Below are positions 1 to 7,700 of a stretch of DNA of 11,271 nucleotides, one piece after another. The position numbers and the translations under genes were made by a program. How positions within the stretch are numbered: the stretch's first letter is position 1; the number at the start of each line of letters is the position of its first letter. The DNA is from Desulfobacterales bacterium (GTDB lineage Bacteria; Desulfobacterota; Desulfobacteria; Desulfobacterales; QNYZ01). The stretch is from NCBI GenBank assembly GCA_029938515.1, contig JAOZUU010000039.1, forward strand, positions 1 through 11,271, in the 5' to 3' direction. Below the pieces are notes generated by a model, which made no database searches, was not told the DNA's origin, and saw nothing but the letters and a program-made list of their open reading frames with translations.

Positions 1-41
1 TATAAACAACCTTTCAAAAATAACCGCAGGCAGAAAATTCC

Positions 42-57
42 TGGCATACTTATTGAA
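42..57 (+). promoter_or_regulatory. Possible weak sigma-54 (-24/-12) promoter upstream of the first kinase
   Basis: The sequence TGGCAT-ACTTA-TTGAA resembles the sigma-54 consensus TGGCAC-N5-TTGCW. GG lies at 43-44, but the -12 dinucleotide is GA instead of GC at 55-56. It looks much like the better site at 3508-3523, which also precedes a Cache kinase. A start near 67 would leave a leader of about 85 nt. The missing -12 C makes this tentative. The rest of 1-151 is AT-rich, with nothing else I can name except a Shine-Dalgarno-like AAGGGAAG at 137-144. Confidence 0.3.
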
Positions 58-151
58 TATACAAATAATTGGAAGCTGATAAAAAACGGGGTTCGGCAAA
101 GGGGTTTAATGAAAAATCGTCATTATCATATTAAAAAAGGGAAGTAGCCAT

Positions 152-1936
152 ATGCCGGAGCGTACCGCATTAAAGGATGAATCCGTCCTGAAAGATGGAC
201 ATCTGCAAAAAAAAACCTATTACGCCAGGTTGTTTCGCCGGTTTGTTTTGCTGACCATGGTCTGTTCGCTGGTTCCACTGTTACTGGTCGGATGGGGCAT
301 CAATATTCATTACACACGTTTTGCAAAAACTCGCATGATCAACTCTCTCCAAATCCAGCTGGCGAATCATCGCAAAATCGTCGAGCTGTTTTTACTGGAA
401 CGTACCTCCAGGCTCAACCTGATCGCTCAGACCCATTCACTGGAATATTTGAGCGACATGTCCAACCTCAATTCTGTTTTTAAAGTATTAAATTGGGGTG
501 ATGCGTCGTTTGCGGATTTAGGTGTCATCGGCGCGGATGGTCGTCACCGGGCCTATATTGGACCCTACAATTTGATGGATAAAAATTACGCCGATACGTT
601 CTGGTTTAAGAAAGTTATGGAAAACAGTATTTTTATCAGTGACATGTTTACCGGGTTTCGCAAGATTCCCCATTTTATTGTCGCCGTGATTCGACAGGAG
701 AGAGGGGCAACCTGGATCTTAAGAGCCACCATCAACCCAGAGGTTTTTCGCTCACTGGTCGAGGATGTTCAGGTGGGTAAATCCGGTGAAGTGCTGCTGC
801 TGAACAGGCAGGGAATTTACCAGACCAGTCCCCGGTTTAGCGGGAAGATCATGGAAAGGGCCCCTTTTTCAGTGGGGGAGGTTCATGATGGTGTGGAAAT
901 CCAAATGCTGAAAAGTCGCGGCGATGATGGCAAAGCGCCCTCGGTTCGCCAAATAGCGGCCCAGACCTGGCTTAAAGAGCCTCGCTGGCTGCTGATGATT
1001 AAGCAAGATTACAGCGAAGCCCTGGGTGATGTCAACCATGCCAATTATGTCACCCTGATTTTCCTCCACCTTAGCGCACTCATCATATTGGCGGTGACCG
1101 TTCTTGTTACCCGGCACATGATCGCAGTCATCAAAAAACGCGACGATCAAATGGATCAACTGAATAATCAATTAATCCAAGCCAGTAAGCTGGCTTCCAT
1201 CGGTGAACTTTCGGCGGGCGTAGCCCATGAGATCAACAATCCCCTGGCCATTATTCTGACGGAAAGACAGATCCTGCTGGATATGGCGGGTCAGACCCGG
1301 GCCATGGATGATGATTTTAGGGAACAGTTTGACGCCTCCATGAAACAGATCAATATGCAGATTCAGCGGTGTAAACGCATCACCCATAACCTGCTCCGGT
1401 TTTCCCGGCGGACGCAGTCTGTCATCGAGGAAGTAGATCTCAATGAATTTATCAAGGAAGTGGTCGAACTGATGGAAAGAGAGGCGGAAACCAGCGGCAT
1501 AAAATTTCGTACCGATCTGGATCAAAATCTACCCGAGATTCCCACCGATCCATCCCAGCTCCAACAGGTGTTTTTAAACCTGATCACCAACGCCATCGAT
1601 GCCCATGACGGTAAACCCTATGGCAGTATCCACATCACCACCGCTGGTGATGAACGGAAACAGGGGGTTCGAATTATAGTTGCCGATACCGGGTCGGGCA
1701 TTCGGCCGGAAAATCTTGAAAATATTTTTGATCCTTTTTTTACCACCAAGGCAGTGGGAAAGGGCACCGGTCTGGGGCTTTCCATTTGTTACAGTATCAT
1801 GCAGCGGTTGGGCGGAGCGGTTACCGTAACCAGTGAGCCTGGAGTCGGAACGGAATTTACCCTGTTTCTGCCGTTGCAGCCGCCACATAAATTAGAGGAA
1901 AGTATCATCAAAAAAGAGGGGTCATCTTCTGATTAG
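152..1936 (+). CDS. Membrane sensor histidine kinase, double-Cache sensor, NtrB-like core
   Basis: 594 aa, inner-membrane kinase. Order: short cytoplasmic tail; TM1 about 30-50; an extracytoplasmic region of about 245 residues (52-297) with the size and motifs of a dCache ligand-binding domain; TM2 about 299-320; a short linker without an obvious HAMP or PAS; the H-box AHEINNPL with phospho-acceptor His359; then the ATPase domain with N-box Asn480, G1 DTGSGI (512-517), F-box FFTTK (529-533) and G2 GKGTGLGLS (536-544). All catalytic motifs look intact. The start has AAGGGAAG at 137-144 about 9 nt upstream. The gene precedes a stand-alone receiver by 97 nt, its likely phosphotransfer partner. 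It is clearly paralogous to the kinase at 3549-5249: both share FADLGV in the Cache domain and an FISD...IPHF block. The ligand is unknown; dCache domains in general bind small molecules such as amino acids or carboxylates. Confidence 0.93.
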   Translation: MPERTALKDESVLKDGHLQKKTYYARLFRRFVLLTMVCSLVPLLLVGWGINIHYTRFAKTRMINSLQIQLANHRKIVELFLLERTSRLNLIAQTHSLEYLSDMSNLNSVFKVLNWGDASFADLGVIGADGRHRAYIGPYNLMDKNYADTFWFKKVMENSIFISDMFTGFRKIPHFIVAVIRQERGATWILRATINPEVFRSLVEDVQVGKSGEVLLLNRQGIYQTSPRFSGKIMERAPFSVGEVHDGVEIQMLKSRGDDGKAPSVRQIAAQTWLKEPRWLLMIKQDYSEALGDVNHANYVTLIFLHLSALIILAVTVLVTRHMIAVIKKRDDQMDQLNNQLIQASKLASIGELSAGVAHEINNPLAIILTERQILLDMAGQTRAMDDDFREQFDASMKQINMQIQRCKRITHNLLRFSRRTQSVIEEVDLNEFIKEVVELMEREAETSGIKFRTDLDQNLPEIPTDPSQLQQVFLNLITNAIDAHDGKPYGSIHITTAGDERKQGVRIIVADTGSGIRPENLENIFDPFFTTKAVGKGTGLGLSICYSIMQRLGGAVTVTSEPGVGTEFTLFLPLQPPHKLEESIIKKEGSSSD

Positions 1937-1965
1937 TTGTATTAAATTTTGGGAAAAATGCGTTA

Positions 1966-1984
1966 TCTCCAACTAAATTGGAGA
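1966..1984. repeat. Perfect 7-bp inverted repeat between kinase and receiver genes
   Basis: TCTCCAA-CTAAA-TTGGAGA gives a 7-bp stem with a 5-nt loop in the 97-nt gap between the first kinase and its receiver. No T-run follows, so it is not a typical intrinsic terminator. It could be an operator, or an mRNA hairpin that sets kinase and receiver levels apart. Confidence 0.5.
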
Positions 1985-2033
1985 AGAACCAAAAAAATAA
2001 CTTCCCATTTTTACCGATAAGGAGGGTATCGAA

Positions 2034-2501
2034 ATGATTGGCGCAAAAATTTTACTGGTCGACGATGAAGTGATTTTCACTGAAAATATGGCCAAGCTTC
2101 TGACAAACAGGGACTATCGGGTCACAGCCGTCAACAGTGGGGATGCCGCCATCAAGGCCCTTGAGGAGGAAAACTTCGACGTGGTGGTACTGGACTTAAA
2201 GATGCCGGGCATGGATGGCATTACCACCCTGGAAGAGATTAAAAAACTGGGCCTATTCACCGAGACGCTGATCCTGACCGGCCACGGCGCCATTGATACG
2301 GCCCTCGAGGCCATCAAGTTGGGCGCCTATGACTATCTGACCAAGCCGTGTGAGATCGATGAGCTGGTGGCAAAAATTGAGGATGCCTGGAGTAAAAAAG
2401 ATGACCTTGAGAAAAAGGACATCCAGGATAAAATCCATAAAGTAGTCGAATCGCCCAGATCAGCATTTAATGTGTTTTCCAAAGATAAACGTAAGAAATA
2501 G
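2034..2501 (+). CDS. Stand-alone response regulator receiver protein
   Basis: 155 aa, cytoplasmic. A single REC domain (about 4-122) with acidic pair Asp10/Asp11, phospho-acceptor Asp54 in LDLKMPGMDG, Thr82 in LTGHG and Lys104 in TKP: a complete phosphorylation site. There is no output domain, only a charged, helix-prone tail of about 30 residues ending in lysines and containing SPR (140-142). Start is supported by a strong AAGGAGGG at 2019-2026. It follows the dCache kinase and is its probable partner. It closely resembles the receiver at 5304-5759 and the REC part of 8103-9005, and the tail SPR recurs in the former. With no DNA-binding domain it must act by protein contact or phosphorelay; the target is not visible. 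Confidence 0.93.
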   Translation: MIGAKILLVDDEVIFTENMAKLLTNRDYRVTAVNSGDAAIKALEEENFDVVVLDLKMPGMDGITTLEEIKKLGLFTETLILTGHGAIDTALEAIKLGAYDYLTKPCEIDELVAKIEDAWSKKDDLEKKDIQDKIHKVVESPRSAFNVFSKDKRKK

Positions 2502-2527
2502 CCTGAATTAAACAGGAGAAAAAACAG

Positions 2528-2677
2528 ATGGTTGACATCAAAAAAATTCTGGTCGCATTCGATCGCTCTAAGTATGCCAAGGAGGCACTTATTTTTAAAA
2601 TGCGGTTTGCCCGGCAAAATGAAATCGCTGTTAAATCTACAAAAGGAGGCACCCCATGCTTGTTAAAAACTGGATGA
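2528..2677 (+). pseudogene. Truncated universal stress protein (UspA-like) remnant
   Basis: A 49-codon ORF with its own AGGAG at about 2514-2518. Residues 1-21 read MVDIKKILVAFDRSKYAKEA followed by Leu, which matches the first beta-strand, the Asp-containing turn and the first helix of UspA-family proteins (typically about 140-150 aa). After roughly residue 35 the match ends. The frame runs through the Shine-Dalgarno of the next gene and stops at 2675-2677, 22 nt inside it. The family's C-terminal G-x2-G-x9-G(S/T) nucleotide loop is absent. Most likely an internal deletion removed most of a usp gene lying between the receiver and the CBS gene. A functional short peptide, or a coupling ORF for the CBS gene, cannot be excluded. 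Confidence 0.65.
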
Positions 2678-3336
2678 GTACCGAAGTCGTCACCATTGAT
2701 GAAAAAGCGTCTTTGTATGATGCGGTCAAGCTGATTAAAAAACATCGCATCCGCATGCTGCCCGTTGTTAAAAAGGATAAACTGGTGGGTGTCGTCACCG
2801 ACCGGGATCTGAAAAAAGCATCGGCCTCGGATGCCACTTTACTGGATAAACATGAACTACTCTACCTGCTGGGAAAGGTCGAGATACAAAGCCTCATGAC
2901 CCAAACACCGATTATCGTGCCTCCGGATTACACCGTGGAAGAGACCGCGGAGATCCTGTTGGAAAATAAAATATCAGGGGTTCCGGTGGTCGATAATAAC
3001 AGCAAGATTGTGGGAATCATAACGAAATCAGATCTGTTCAGGGTACTGATCGCCCTCACCGGCATTGGGACCAAGGGGATGCAGTTTGCCTTTCGCGCCG
3101 AGGATCGTTCCGGATCCATAACCGAAATCGCGGATGTCATCCGGGAATACGGTGGTCGCACGGTAAGCATTCTGTCTTCTTATGAAAATGCACCCGAGGG
3201 GTATCGTAATGTATACATTCGTTGTTACGGTTTAAAGCGCCAGGATCTGGAGAGGCTGCGAGACGATCTAAATAAGGTCGCACGGCCCCTTTATTTCGTT
3301 GATCATCGGAAAAATCAGAGGAAAATTTACGAATAA
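2656..3336 (+). CDS. CBS-pair protein with C-terminal ACT-like domain (AcuB-like architecture)
   Basis: 226 aa, cytoplasmic and soluble. CBS1 spans about 1-60 (WMSTEVVTI start, GVVTDRDL at 45-52), CBS2 about 77-133 (LMTQTPIIV, GIITKSDL at 120-127), and an ACT-like fold about 142-215 (AEDRSGSITEIADVIREYGG region, then a second strand set at 184-191). CBS pairs commonly bind adenine nucleotides and ACT domains bind small effectors such as amino acids, so this is probably an energy or metabolite sensor. It is not an enzyme: no catalytic domain is present. Start is chosen from AAGGAGG at 2643-2649, 6 nt upstream. It is last in the first kinase/receiver group and is followed by a terminator. AcuB-like proteins share this architecture, but their acetoin genes are absent, so no symbol is given. 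Confidence 0.88.
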   Translation: MLVKNWMSTEVVTIDEKASLYDAVKLIKKHRIRMLPVVKKDKLVGVVTDRDLKKASASDATLLDKHELLYLLGKVEIQSLMTQTPIIVPPDYTVEETAEILLENKISGVPVVDNNSKIVGIITKSDLFRVLIALTGIGTKGMQFAFRAEDRSGSITEIADVIREYGGRTVSILSSYENAPEGYRNVYIRCYGLKRQDLERLRDDLNKVARPLYFVDHRKNQRKIYE

Positions 3337-3387
3337 ATGGCGATAGAATTTTAAATCGATTTCCCCTGCGTCAATTGTCAGTCTTTT

Positions 3388-3400
3388 TTACATTCTGTAA
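3388..3400. repeat. Short inverted repeat, candidate upstream activator site
   Basis: TTACA-TTC-TGTAA is a 5-bp dyad about 120 bp upstream of the -12 element of the sigma-54 promoter at 3508-3523. That is a usual distance for an enhancer bound by a Fis-type activator. It is short and could be chance. The rest of 3337-3430 holds no gene I can see. Confidence 0.25.
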
Positions 3401-3430
3401 GGTTTGTGGACTAGGCCGATACATTTATTT

Positions 3431-3463
3431 GCAAGGCCAGGCGGCCTCGCAGGCCCTTTTTTT
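3431..3463 (+). terminator. Intrinsic terminator after the CBS-ACT gene
   Basis: GGCCT-CGC-AGGCC (3443-3455) forms a GC-only hairpin apart from one A-T pair and is followed by C and seven T's (3457-3463). An alternative upstream hairpin, GCAAGGCC-AGGC-GGCCTCGC (3431-3450, one mismatch), shares the middle arm and would exclude the first. It separates the first kinase group from the sigma-54-driven second group. Confidence 0.75.
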
Positions 3464-3507
3464 ATATAATTTCAGGTTATTCCGCCTGTCCCGGAAAATA
3501 TAGTAAT

Positions 3508-3523
3508 TGGCACACTTGTTGCT
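3508..3523 (+). promoter_or_regulatory. Sigma-54 (-24/-12) promoter for the second kinase/permease operon
   Basis: TGGCAC-ACTTG-TTGCT matches the consensus TGGCACRNNNNTTGCW at every defined base, with GG (3509-3510) and GC (3521-3522) correctly spaced. Transcription should start near 3533-3534, about 15 nt before the kinase ATG at 3549 and just ahead of its AGGGAGG (3538-3544). It lies directly after the terminator, so the operon 3549-7856 is probably under sigma-54 control and needs an AAA+ activator such as the one at 9088-10575. Confidence 0.82.
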
Positions 3524-3548
3524 GAATACAGGTATGTAGGGAGGACTG

Positions 3549-5249
3549 ATGGAGCAATCGTCGAAAGATAGTTATAGAAAAATCAAAGGGATTGTGCTGA
3601 CCAGTATGATCCTGGTACCGCTCATTCCTTTCATCCTCATTCTCGGCATCGGGTATTTCTATTTCACTTCTTCCGTCGAACATAGCAGTATTGCAAGCAT
3701 AAAACGGATTGTCGAAGACCACCGGCAGATGGTGGCGTCTTTTTTAGGGGAGCGAAAATCCGATCTGGAACTGATCGCCGATTCTTACTCATTTACTGAG
3801 TTGGTCCGGGAGAATACCATTCGCGTTGTATACGACCATCTTCATAAAAAGGCGCCCGCTTTCGCCGATTTGGGCGTGTTTGATGAAAATGGTGTTCATG
3901 TGGCCTACGAGGGGCCTTTTAAGCTAACCGGCAAGGTGTATAATGAAGCCGCCTGGTTTAAGGAAGTGATCAAGAAAGGCTATTTCATCAGCGATGTTTT
4001 TCTGGGTTATCGACGCATCCCCCATTTTTGTATCGCCTTGATGAGAACTGAGGATGGAAAGAAATGGGTCATTCGTGCCACGATCGACACGCACATGTTC
4101 AATGACATGGTGAAAAAGGTCCGCATCGGCAAAACCGGTGAGGCCTATATCTTAAACGCCGAAGGCATCTTCCAAACCGAACGGCGCTCGGGCGGCAGCC
4201 TGATGAATAAAGACCCGGATACGGTTGAATTACCGCGACCGCATAGTGGCATCAAGACCTTTACTGAAAAGGATGCAAGGGGAGATAAATATCTGTATGC
4301 CACCACCTGGCTCAAGGATAATCGGTGGTTTCTGGTCGTCAGGCAGGAAGTGGCGGATGCATTCAAGGCCCTGCGTTCAGCCGGTTATCTGATCGCACTG
4401 ATTACGGTGATGGGTGGGGCGGCGATTGTCGGTATTGCGATTTTTGAGACGAACCGGATCGTTGGGCGGATGGAGCAATTGGATGCGGAGAAAGATCAAT
4501 TGGGTGAGCAGCTCGTGAGAGCCAGCAGGCTCGCCGAGATTGGCGAAATGGCCACGGGGATTGCGCATGAAATCAACAATCCGCTCCAGGTAATGAAGAG
4601 CGAGAAAACCCTGATCGATACGATCCTGTCCGACCTGAAGGACAGAGGCGAGCTAAAGGAATCGGAGGATTTAAAAGAGCTCGAAGATTCCATTGACCAA
4701 ATCAATCTCCAGATCGACCGGTGTTCGAAAATCACGCATGCCGTGCTTAAGTTCGGGAGGCAAAACGACGCCATTTCCACCGAGATTGACCTTGGCGTTT
4801 TTATCCCCGAAGTTATCGGCATGATTACAAATAAGGCCAGTGTGGAAGGGATCACCATCACACAGGATATTTTGGCGGATATCCCCTCGATCCAGGGGGA
4901 CCAGGGACATTTCCAGCAGGTGTTGATCAATTTATTTAACAACGCCATCTATGCCATTGTGGAAAGACACGGCTCCGAGGGGGGAGAACTGGCGGTGGGA
5001 GCGGGTCTAAACGATGATGGCATGGTGAGGACTTATGTCAGGGATGATGGGGCCGGTATCAGCCCGGAAAATTTAAAAAAAGTTTTCAGTCCGTTTTTTA
5101 CCACCAAACCGGTGGGCAAAGGCACGGGGCTGGGGCTTTCCGTATGTTACGGCATCATTGATGCCATGGGCGGCGTTATGAGGGTCAGCAGCCAGAAAGG
5201 CCTTGGAACGACATTCACCATTGATTTGCCGGTTGCGGGTTCAAAATAA
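3549..5249 (+). CDS. Membrane sensor histidine kinase, double-Cache sensor (second paralogue)
   Basis: 566 aa. TM1 about 16-38; extracytoplasmic dCache-sized region about 42-278; TM2 about 280-299; H-box AHEINNPL with His340; N-box NLFNNA (461-466, key Asn465); G1 DDGAGI (499-504); F-box FFTTK (516-520); G2 GKGTGLGLS (523-531). All kinase motifs are present. AGGGAGG at 3538-3544 supports the start. It is first in a likely operon with a receiver, a permease and a small membrane protein, under a sigma-54 promoter. It has the same architecture as the kinase at 152-1936 and aligns throughout, including the Cache core (FADLGV..., FISD...IPHF), so one module copied the other or both come from one ancestor. 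A negatively charged helical segment, 362-380, is inserted between H-box and the RC-KITH motif compared with the paralogue. Likely role: sensing the permease substrate or a related compound; the ligand cannot be read from the sequence. Confidence 0.93.
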   Translation: MEQSSKDSYRKIKGIVLTSMILVPLIPFILILGIGYFYFTSSVEHSSIASIKRIVEDHRQMVASFLGERKSDLELIADSYSFTELVRENTIRVVYDHLHKKAPAFADLGVFDENGVHVAYEGPFKLTGKVYNEAAWFKEVIKKGYFISDVFLGYRRIPHFCIALMRTEDGKKWVIRATIDTHMFNDMVKKVRIGKTGEAYILNAEGIFQTERRSGGSLMNKDPDTVELPRPHSGIKTFTEKDARGDKYLYATTWLKDNRWFLVVRQEVADAFKALRSAGYLIALITVMGGAAIVGIAIFETNRIVGRMEQLDAEKDQLGEQLVRASRLAEIGEMATGIAHEINNPLQVMKSEKTLIDTILSDLKDRGELKESEDLKELEDSIDQINLQIDRCSKITHAVLKFGRQNDAISTEIDLGVFIPEVIGMITNKASVEGITITQDILADIPSIQGDQGHFQQVLINLFNNAIYAIVERHGSEGGELAVGAGLNDDGMVRTYVRDDGAGISPENLKKVFSPFFTTKPVGKGTGLGLSVCYGIIDAMGGVMRVSSQKGLGTTFTIDLPVAGSK

Positions 5250-5266
5250 GCGACATTGGTAAGTTC

Positions 5267-5282
5267 AAAGTGACTAAAGTGA
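5267..5282. repeat. Short direct repeat ahead of the second receiver gene
   Basis: AAAGTGA occurs twice, separated by CT (5267-5273 and 5276-5282), in the 54-nt gap between kinase and receiver. It could be a half-site pair or a remnant of the intergenic repeats seen in such genomes. Too short to interpret firmly. Confidence 0.3.
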
Positions 5283-5303
5283 GCACTCAGTTAGGAGGAA
5301 AAG

Positions 5304-5759
5304 ATGGCAACAATGAAAATGATGCTGGTGGATGATGAGGAAAGATTTCTCTCCACTACCCAGAAATTACTGACCCGAAAGGGCTATGACGTCCTGACGG
5401 CGATCAGCGGCAAAGAGGCGCTGGAAATATTGAAAGGGCGCAATATCGACGTCGTCATCCTGGATGTCAAAATGCCCGGGATGGACGGAATTACGACGTT
5501 GAAGGAAATTAAGCGGCTTTATCCTCTGGTTGAGGTCATTATGCTGACCGGACATGCCACGGTTGAATCAGCGGTGGAAGGGCTGCACGCCGGGGCCACG
5601 GACTATTTAATGAAGCCGACCGATGTTGACGACCTGATACAAAAAGCGGAGGAAGCCTTTGAGAAAAGGCAGCGGCTGGAGGAAAAGATACGGTTGGCCC
5701 AAAGCCGCAGGTTCATGAAATCCCCTCGGGAGATCATCAAAGAGACCAAAGAGCGCTAA
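5304..5759 (+). CDS. Stand-alone response regulator receiver protein (second paralogue)
   Basis: 151 aa, a single REC domain (about 4-122) with Asp10/Asp11, phospho-acceptor Asp54 in LDVKMPGMDG, Thr82 in LTGHA and Lys104 in MKP. A charged tail (about 120-151) carries SPR at 140-142, at the same position as in the receiver at 2034-2501. AGGAGG at 5293-5298 sits 5 nt before the ATG. It is 54 nt after the dCache kinase and 39 nt before the permease, so it is probably phosphorylated by that kinase. No DNA-binding or enzymatic output domain is present. It may act on the permease, on a CBS protein or on the sigma-54 activator by contact; none of these is shown by the sequence. Confidence 0.93.
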   Translation: MATMKMMLVDDEERFLSTTQKLLTRKGYDVLTAISGKEALEILKGRNIDVVILDVKMPGMDGITTLKEIKRLYPLVEVIMLTGHATVESAVEGLHAGATDYLMKPTDVDDLIQKAEEAFEKRQRLEEKIRLAQSRRFMKSPREIIKETKER

Positions 5760-5798
5760 CACGGTATCGATCTCTATCTGGACTAGAAAGGTAAAGTC

Positions 5799-7652
5799 AT
5801 GCGGAAGACAAAGGCGAAAAAGGCTTCGGGATATGACAAGTATGTCGATTGGAAATTTTTTATTGTTCCCGTGGTGTTATTTTTTACCATCCTTATTTTA
5901 CCCACACCCCGGGGAATGAGGGCCGTCGGCACCCTGTACCAGGTGGGGCCCAAGGCAGTGGTCAACCATATCACCCGGCAATTGTTTGATGAAACGAGTT
6001 CGGATGTGCTCCAGTGGCAGCTGCTTACCGCCAACATCATGGAGCGAAACTTACGGATGGGCGCCCTTTCCAAAGAGCGCTTTTTAAAACGTGATTTAAA
6101 GTGGTGTAAAAAAAACAAGATCCAGGCCAATCCCGAAAATCTTGAAAAATCTCATGATTATATTACGAAAACCGTCACCGATGATGCGTTTTCAAGCCTT
6201 ATGGCGACATCCCTGGAGCTTCGGCGGGATAAGCTCAATTATGAAGATTTGTCCGGCAGTGACAAAAAGGCGGCGGATAAGGGCGCCTGGCATATCAAGG
6301 TGGCCATCGCCATGATGGTGTTTGTGGTCCTCTGTTTTCTGACGGAATGCATCCCTTTGCCGGCCGTGGCATTTTGCGTGGGATTGATCCTGGTTTTTAC
6401 CGGGGTCGTCTCCCGAAAGCAGGTGGCCATGCTTTACTGGAGCGACGCCTGCTGGTTTATCATGGGCAGTCTTATGTTTGCGGCCGCCTTTGTGAAAACA
6501 GGGGTGGACAAGCGGGTTTGCCTGATGATTTTCAAAAAATTGGCGGTGCCCCATGTCCGGTGGATCACCCTGATCTTTTTTGTCATCATCTCCCCCCTGG
6601 CTTCATTTATCTCCGACCATGCCCTGGCAGCCATGTTTCTTCCCATCGGCATGCTTTTATATCAAAACAGTCTGACCAAGGAGGTACCGGAAGATCCGGA
6701 GCTGGCCAAGATGCTGATGATTTCCATTGCCATGGCCTGCAACATCGGGGGATTTGGGGCGCCGTCCGGTGGCGCCCGAAACGTGATCATGATGACCTAC
6801 CTGGAAGATATGTTCGGTTTTGACATCGGATATTTCCAGTGGGTCAGCTACGCCATGCCCTTTGTACTGGTCATGATTCCCCTTACCTGGCTGGTAACCA
6901 ACTGGCGCTTTAAACCGAAAATAACGTCCCTGGCGCCAGCCATGGAGCACCTTAAAAATGAGATCAGTAAGATGGGCGGCTGGAATCGCAAACAGATTAT
7001 CGCCCTGATTATTTTCCTGGTCATGCTGTGGGGCTGGTTTACGGAAAAGATCTTTTTTAATCTCGGCATTTATCCGGTTCGTCTCGGTATCGGGGTCATC
7101 GCCATTGCCGGTGCGCTGGCCTATATTTTAGCCGGAATTGTCAACTGGAGAGATTACCAGGAAAAAGTCGACTGGGGGGTTGTCTGGCTCTATGCGGGCG
7201 CCATCATTTTCGGGAGGACCCTGGACAGTACCGGAGCGGCCTACTGGCTGGCCCGAACCTGCATCGATGCCCTGGCGCCCCTGGGAATGGATTCAGGCAT
7301 ACCGCTGATGGTAATCAACAATGGCATGACTTCCATCCTGACCAATCTCATGGCGGATGGTCCGGCGGCCGCGGCAGTGGGTCCCATTTCCTTGAATATG
7401 GCCAGCCTGGTGCATCCTGGCACGACTTTCCTTCCCTTTATAACCATGGGCACGGCCGCCGCATCTTCCTTTGCCTACTGTCTGATTATCGGGACCCCGC
7501 CCAATGCGATTGTGTATGCCAGCGGCTATCTGGGGCCCAAGGACTATTTAAGGGTCGGGGCCATCATGTGGGCCCTTGCCAACATCGTTCTGATTCTTCT
7601 TTCCGTGGTTTACTGGACCCTAAGAGGTTTTGGCGGGCTGCCTGGATTTTAG
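5799..7652 (+). CDS. SLC13/DASS-family anion permease with large TM1-TM2 insertion
   Basis: 617 aa, polytopic inner-membrane protein. Family signs: TM1 about 19-37 ending in Pro-rich PTPRG; the TECIPLP motif (182-188) in the next helix; CNIGGFGAPSGGARN (314-328); and in the C-terminal half the canonical IGTPPNAIVYASGY (564-577). The family carries sulfate, di- and tricarboxylates, usually with Na+. Two oddities stand out. Residues about 41-162 form a hydrophilic, helix-rich insertion where relatives have a short extracytoplasmic loop. The two SNT-type motifs, located by their spacing to the following Pro-Ile, read Ser-Asp-His (272-274) and Ala-Asp-Gly (519-521), so the Asn is Asp in both halves. 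It sits 39 nt after the receiver and 48 nt before a small membrane protein, in the sigma-54 operon. The ribosome site is modest (AAAGG at about 5786-5790). Substrate unknown; sulfate or an organic acid is plausible. Confidence 0.87.
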   Translation: MRKTKAKKASGYDKYVDWKFFIVPVVLFFTILILPTPRGMRAVGTLYQVGPKAVVNHITRQLFDETSSDVLQWQLLTANIMERNLRMGALSKERFLKRDLKWCKKNKIQANPENLEKSHDYITKTVTDDAFSSLMATSLELRRDKLNYEDLSGSDKKAADKGAWHIKVAIAMMVFVVLCFLTECIPLPAVAFCVGLILVFTGVVSRKQVAMLYWSDACWFIMGSLMFAAAFVKTGVDKRVCLMIFKKLAVPHVRWITLIFFVIISPLASFISDHALAAMFLPIGMLLYQNSLTKEVPEDPELAKMLMISIAMACNIGGFGAPSGGARNVIMMTYLEDMFGFDIGYFQWVSYAMPFVLVMIPLTWLVTNWRFKPKITSLAPAMEHLKNEISKMGGWNRKQIIALIIFLVMLWGWFTEKIFFNLGIYPVRLGIGVIAIAGALAYILAGIVNWRDYQEKVDWGVVWLYAGAIIFGRTLDSTGAAYWLARTCIDALAPLGMDSGIPLMVINNGMTSILTNLMADGPAAAAVGPISLNMASLVHPGTTFLPFITMGTAAASSFAYCLIIGTPPNAIVYASGYLGPKDYLRVGAIMWALANIVLILLSVVYWTLRGFGGLPGF

Positions 7653-7700
7653 AAAAATGATCTCATAATAGCCGTTGTATACCGTATAAGGAGACGCAAG

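Noticed and set aside
869..1888. Long minus-strand ORFs inside the first kinase gene (869-1171, 1172-1525, 1574-1888)
   Set aside because: They lie fully antisense to a well-supported kinase, have no recognisable domains or ribosome sites, and look like codon-bias shadows.
6347..6823. 158-codon + strand ORF in another frame inside the permease gene
   Set aside because: The translation is rich in Gly, Arg, His and Cys with no membrane segments, while the overlapping frame carries clear SLC13 motifs.
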